In this document: piece by piece, positions 12,489 to 12,809 of the stretch | How positions within the stretch are numbered: position 1 is the stretch's first letter | How the letters are laid out: every line of letters begins with the position of its first letter | Assembly (NCBI GenBank): GCA_036003705.1 | Contig: DASYSE010000130.1 | Location: forward strand, 1 to 12,809 | Direction: 5' to 3' | DNA length: 12,809 bases | From: CALGFH01 sp036003705 | GTDB taxonomy: Bacteria; Actinomycetota; CALGFH01 | Notes under the pieces: model-generated | What the model was told of the DNA's origin: nothing | What the model saw: only the letters and a program-made list of their open reading frames with translations | Databases searched by the model: none | Translations under genes and position numbers: made by a program

Positions 12489-12809
12489 TCAGGGTTCGAC
12501 GGCCACTTCGGCGAAGCCGAGCGACCGGTAGGTCCTGAGGCGCTTGGCGTGCATGGCCGCGAGCACGGGGACGTCGCTGTCGGCGTAGTCGTACACCGTC
12601 GCGGTCGGCTTTCCCGGATACGGGCGGAGCAGCCGGCCGGTGTACTGGACGAGCTTTCCCTTGAAGGCCACCGGGAAGGCCAGGAACAGCGTGTCCAGCT
12701 GGGGACAGTCAAAGCCCTCGCCCAGGTACTGCCCGGTCGCGACCAGGACGAGGTCCTGGTCGGCCGGGCTGTGTTGCACGTCGGCGAGGATCGCCTCGCG
12801 GGCCTTCTT
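12489..12809 (-). CDS. Superfamily 2 helicase, C-terminal 106 residues (runs off window)
   Basis: The frame is open to the right edge and ends at TGA 12491-12489. The visible part is the second RecA-like lobe. It holds 'VLVATGQYLGEGFD' (motif V; canonical V.T....G.D), 'LDTLFLAFPVAFKG', and motif VI 'QYTGRLLRPYPGK' with its arginine fingers. 'VYDYADSDVPVLAAM' and a terminal helix 'KRLRTYRSLGF' follow. This closely matches the tail of DEAD/DEAH helicases that I know from TOTE-type conflict systems and related restriction-like loci. The Walker A and nuclease or primase parts, if any, lie outside the window. ATP-driven DNA or RNA remodelling in genome defence is therefore an inference. A Res-subunit-like stand-alone helicase is the main alternative. 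Confidence 0.82.
   Translation of the reverse strand, partial: KKAREAILADVQHSPADQDLVLVATGQYLGEGFDCPQLDTLFLAFPVAFKGKLVQYTGRLLRPYPGKPTATVYDYADSDVPVLAAMHAKRLRTYRSLGFAEVAVEP

Noticed and set aside
1..12809. CRISPR array, insertion sequence or rRNA
   Set aside because: No spaced direct repeats, transposase motifs, terminal inverted repeats or rRNA-like sequence were seen on either strand.

Overview
The window is high-GC, actinobacterial-type DNA. Codons end mostly in G or C, start codons include TTG and GTG, the Arg codon AGG is frequent, and two genes look leaderless. The order FAH-family protein, gltX, tRNA-Gln, tRNA-Glu recalls the mycobacterial gltX neighbourhood. I cannot name a genus; a deep-branching or uncultured Actinomycetota is my inference.

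Layout. (1) Positions 1-4219 are amino-acid metabolism. They hold the 3' end of a branched-chain aminotransferase (ilvE), a complete citramalate synthase (cimA), and an ACT-domain threonine ammonia-lyase (ilvA). A polyphosphate kinase 2 gene on the opposite strand lies between cimA and ilvA. cimA and ilvA make 2-oxobutanoate, the isoleucine precursor, by two independent routes, and IlvE performs the last step of isoleucine synthesis. (2) Positions 4335-4949 encode a DUF1684 protein on the minus strand. (3) Positions 5097-9027 hold a tightly packed plus-strand group: an acyl-CoA-dehydrogenase-like flavoprotein, a UbiG-like SAM methyltransferase, a type III polyketide synthase and an FAH-family hydrolase/isomerase. 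This reads as a small biosynthetic operon, probably for an alkylpyrone- or alkylresorcinol-like product (inference). (4) A GT4 glycosyltransferase lies on the minus strand (9094-10152). (5) Positions 10269-12108 hold glutamyl-tRNA synthetase followed by tRNA-Gln(CUG) and tRNA-Glu(CUC). Each tRNA has its own recognisable promoter with an 18-bp spacer. (6) From 12109 to the right edge the sequence changes character. About 380 bp contain decayed toxin-antitoxin genes, the clearest being a multiply frameshifted DUF5615 (PIN-like) toxin. After them comes the C-terminal end of a superfamily 2 helicase that resembles helicases of TOTE-type conflict systems and runs off the window. The tRNA-Glu gene therefore seems to mark the border between conserved chromosome and an accessory island.

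The two places most worth following are the flavoprotein/methyltransferase/type III PKS/FAH cluster and the island beginning at tRNA-Glu. No gene-free stretch exceeds 300 bases except 12109-12488, whose contents are described as remnants.
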